Shown: piece by piece, positions 61,636 to 64,000 of the stretch
Position numbering within the stretch: position 1 is the stretch's first letter
How the letters are laid out: every line of letters begins with the position of its first letter
DNA from: Lottia gigantea
Taxonomy: Eukaryota > Mollusca > Gastropoda > Lottiidae
Direction of reading: 5' to 3'
Assembly: GCF_000327385.1 (NCBI RefSeq)
Contig: NW_008706746.1
Span: 664,283 to 728,282, forward strand
Length of the DNA stretch: 64,000 nt
The notes under the pieces: generated by a model
Database searches by the model: none
Seen by the model: only the letters and a program-made list of their open reading frames with translations
Told to the model about the DNA's origin: nothing
Position numbers and translations under genes: made by a program

Positions 61636-61912
61636 AGGACATGGTCCGGCATTTTTGGAGGTTGAATTGGGTCTTGAATACATCTAAATAGTCTTCAGAA
61701 GTATCAGAAATTACTCAAATTAAGAAATTCAATTCCTTTTCTATACAGGTCTTTCCTATATATATTTACAGTCTCAAGAAAAGGCGAGTCGTCTTTTTAA
61801 CTTTCAAATTCTGGACCAACGGGGATTTGAAGGATCAATTTTCGATGGTGAGCTGTGAACATATCACTGATTTGCTTTGCTAAAAAAAATCCCGTTTCTG
61901 AGACTTGTACTT
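61636..61912 (+). mobile_element. TIR element family, copy D (diverged)
   Basis: Contains TTTTTGGAGGTTGAATTGGG, TCTTGAATAC, AGTCTTCAGAAGTATCAG, AAGGCGAGTCGTC, TTTAACTTTCAAATTCTGG and TTTCTGAGACTTG in family order. The ends are poorly preserved. Confidence 0.65.
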
Positions 61913-63512
61913 GAATGACACAGGCAGAAGGAGAAAGGACAAAGAAAATAATAGCCTTTAACTCAATAAAACAAGCTTACATCTGTGTCTCGTATGTTTA
62001 TTTTATTGCAATTGTCGGTAAATTCTGTTTAGAATTCAGTCAAAAAATGAACAGTAAATTTGCGTTCCTTCATACAGCGGGTTTTGAAAAAAGGTTGTCA
62101 ATTTTTTATGATTGGATTGAAACAGAGGATTTTGGCAGCTGGTATCAAAACCTATAATTGAAGATTAATATAAATCAGAAGTTAATGCTTAATCATTTAT
62201 TAGAATTAGCCTATGTTTTCCTTTTAACACAAGTTTGGTTTGTGTTCTTTGAGTAGCCTAAAGGGGTGCAAATTGGTTGTCCTTGTGTCGAAGAGTGATT
62301 CAACTCAAGATAGCTGGCAAGAAAGACTGGTGCTGGTTGAATCTCAGCGGGTTCGTAGCTACGGGCCTGGCATTTGACTAGCTGCATGTCTAGAAAGTAT
62401 TTACTCTTTCACTGCACACATATCTTTATCAGTGAAGTCAGATTCATGCCGCTGTCCTTGTAACCGAATTTCACTATTTACACACTGCATGGCATTGTCC
62501 GTCTTCATTTCGTTTATTTATTTGTGGTCTGAGCTTCTTTTGTAATGTAAATAAGTTCAATGTAAAGTTTAGTTTTGGAATTTAAGTTTCATTTTCACGA
62601 AAGTTTAGTTAGCAGCATATCTGAAGTAGCAGAACAAACACGATTTCAGTAAATATTTGCAAATTCTTCAATTTTAGATTAAAACAAACTCAAATTTTGG
62701 TCGATATTTACGCCATGTTGTAGTTTTAAAAGTCCGTGTCCAAAATATATATAATCGTAGATCCAAAATGGCTGACTTTTCTTCGTGGAAAAAATTTGAA
62801 GACGTCAAATAATTAATTGTATCGATTATTTTGTTGTCAACACATAACCGATTTCTTGAAATTACATAAATTTGTTTTACTAAGTATGTGACACTTTTGA
62901 AACTTTTTTGCAGTTAATTTGATCCTCCTTCGTTTAGAACACTCATAGATGATAGAGATTGGGTCAGCGGCCAGCACAGCAATGAACAATGACAGCTGCA
63001 GTCAAAATAGTCAAATCATGACATAAAATAAGAATATCTTTAGGTTGACTGAAAAACGCCGTTTTGTATTTCTTTTTAACTCTACTAGTCTAAGGTTCAG
63101 TAGTTTTTGTACTGATCTCTCTTAAATACAACATATTTACAATAAAACAGAATTAACAAAAATTCTGTCATTTCACAAACATTTTTTTTAGAATTTTCAA
63201 GTGCATGTCATTTACCTTGTGTTTATCAGTACCACTGTGTTATGGCATTTGTCACTATTCTACAAGACTAATGTTGATTCAATTTCATGCAACAAACATT
63301 TGTCCCCATTGAATTATAAAGAACATTATAATAATGCTGCTTTTTTAGTTCTTTTCTCTATAGAAGACTGTAAGAAAGATACCACTGATCAATCCATAAC
63401 TATTGATGGATCTACAATCTACACTGCCTGTATATTTTATTTTATTCATTTTTTCAGATAAGTTATTAAAAGAAATAAAGCAGTCAGTGGTTGAATCTTG
63501 TAGATAATAAAT

Positions 63513-64000
63513 ATGGACATGTTTAATAGAATCAAGAGTGCCGTAAGTAGTGCGTTACCTGGCAACCCGCTCCAGCGTGATTTTGATACCCATTCTCAGA
63601 TTGGTAGTGGAGGTCCGGGTTTACTCTGGAAGATATATAGTGGTGTAAAACGAACAACAAAACAGGTAGCACATTGCTTTGAGTTTTAAGATAAAAATTG
63701 ATTTGGTAAAAAAATATATCATATTTTCGAGCGTGACAATGAAAATTAATGAAATTATAAAAAGTATGGGGCAGAGTTTACATGCAGACAAGCATTTCAT
63801 GCTTGAAGCCCTCCATTTTCAATAAATTTCTATGTTCCAAGAAGAGGTACATAACCTCTCTTACTACAAATTTTACTAGTTTTTGGAAGTATAGTTTAAA
63901 AATTAAAAACACAAGGATCATAAGAGCATATTGGTATAAAATTAATAAGCAGTACATTTCCACTTTTTTCATTTTGAACTGCTATACAGCCTACCGTAAA
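63513..64000 (+). CDS. SCYL2: SCY1-like pseudokinase 2, first coding exon (partial gene)
   Basis: SCYL2/CVAK104 is a kinase-like protein with HEAT repeats that works with clathrin and AP complexes at endosomes and the trans-Golgi. The coding exon is 63513-63665 (51 codons, phase 0 donor CAG/GTAGC); the rest to the right edge is intron. The peptide starts MDMFNRIKSAVSSALPGNPL and continues QRDFDTHSQIGSGGPGLLWK, IYSGVKRTTKQ, closely matching the start of animal SCYL2 (GNPVTREFDVGRHIASGGNG, then LAWKIFNGTKKSTKQ). The glycine-rich loop is present. An in-frame TAG lies 12 bases before the ATG, so the start is well defined. Confidence 0.9.

Larger units (their letters stand above)
58604..63512. other. 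Divergent intergenic region between the GPCR and SCYL2
   Basis: About 4.9 kb with a three-copy tandem repeat, a TIR transposon remnant and one TIR-family copy. A CCAAAATGGCTGAC motif (YY1-like) at about 62765 and a strong acceptor (CATTTTTTCAG, about 63450-63460) before the SCYL2 ATG suggest the SCYL2 promoter and a 5' UTR intron lie here. No other gene was recognised. Confidence 0.5.

Noticed and set aside
62768-62812. Short ATG frame MADFSSWKKFEDVK in good start context
   Set aside because: Only 14 codons with no conserved partner; the AAAATGGCTGAC context is more likely a YY1-like promoter motif or an upstream frame of SCYL2.
1-64000. CRISPR arrays, operons, rRNA or tRNA genes
   Set aside because: The direct repeats are head-to-tail minisatellites without unique spacers, genes are spliced eukaryotic genes, and no tRNA cloverleaf or rRNA sequence was recognised.

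Overview
The window is AT-rich, intron-rich animal DNA with no bacterial or viral gene organisation. Six protein-coding genes can be supported by reconstructing exons with consistent splice phases. Their closest recognisable families are animal ones: citron kinase, leprecan/prolyl 3-hydroxylase, a medium-chain dehydrogenase, a pancreatic-lipase relative, a Methuselah/adhesion-like GPCR and SCYL2. Intron sizes, the many short TIR elements and the abundance of minisatellites fit a lophotrochozoan, most likely a mollusc such as a limpet-like gastropod. That taxonomic placement is inference from overall style; no diagnostic marker was seen.

Layout, left to right. (1) 93-8070, minus: the first 18 coding exons (886 codons) of citron Rho-interacting kinase, complete kinase domain plus the start of the coiled coil, running off the left edge. 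(2) 8071-9814: short divergent intergenic region. (3) 9815-25561, plus: a 19-exon leprecan-type prolyl 3-hydroxylase of 1027 residues. Its whole catalytic double-stranded beta-helix appears to be tandemly duplicated: exons 7-12 are a degenerate copy lacking the HxD iron ligands, and exons 13-19 are the active copy. Exons 14 and 15 look like alternative versions of one segment. (4) 25562-36946: gene-poor DNA with interspersed repeats. (5) 36947-39156, minus: a five-exon medium-chain dehydrogenase/reductase without recognisable zinc ligands. (6) 39157-49843: gene-poor DNA with several MITEs, including a hAT-type element with a perfect 8-bp target duplication. (7) 49844-53479, plus: a five-exon secreted lipase-family protein whose catalytic serine is glycine, with a 30-bp minisatellite in intron 2. 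(8) 54579-58603, minus: a two-exon family B GPCR of 853 residues; its single intron holds a 397-bp assembly gap flanked by poly-G. (9) 58604-63512: repeats and a TIR transposon remnant. (10) 63513 to the right edge, plus: the first coding exon of SCYL2.

The genes do not form a pathway: they act in cytokinesis (citron), ER collagen modification (P3H), redox metabolism (MDR), the secreted lipase fold, membrane signalling (GPCR) and clathrin/endosomal traffic (SCYL2). The two most interesting signals are the internally duplicated P3H gene, with its candidate mutually exclusive exons and multiplied splice donor, and the catalytically dead lipase-fold protein. A roughly 290-bp TIR element family recurs at least eight times across the window.
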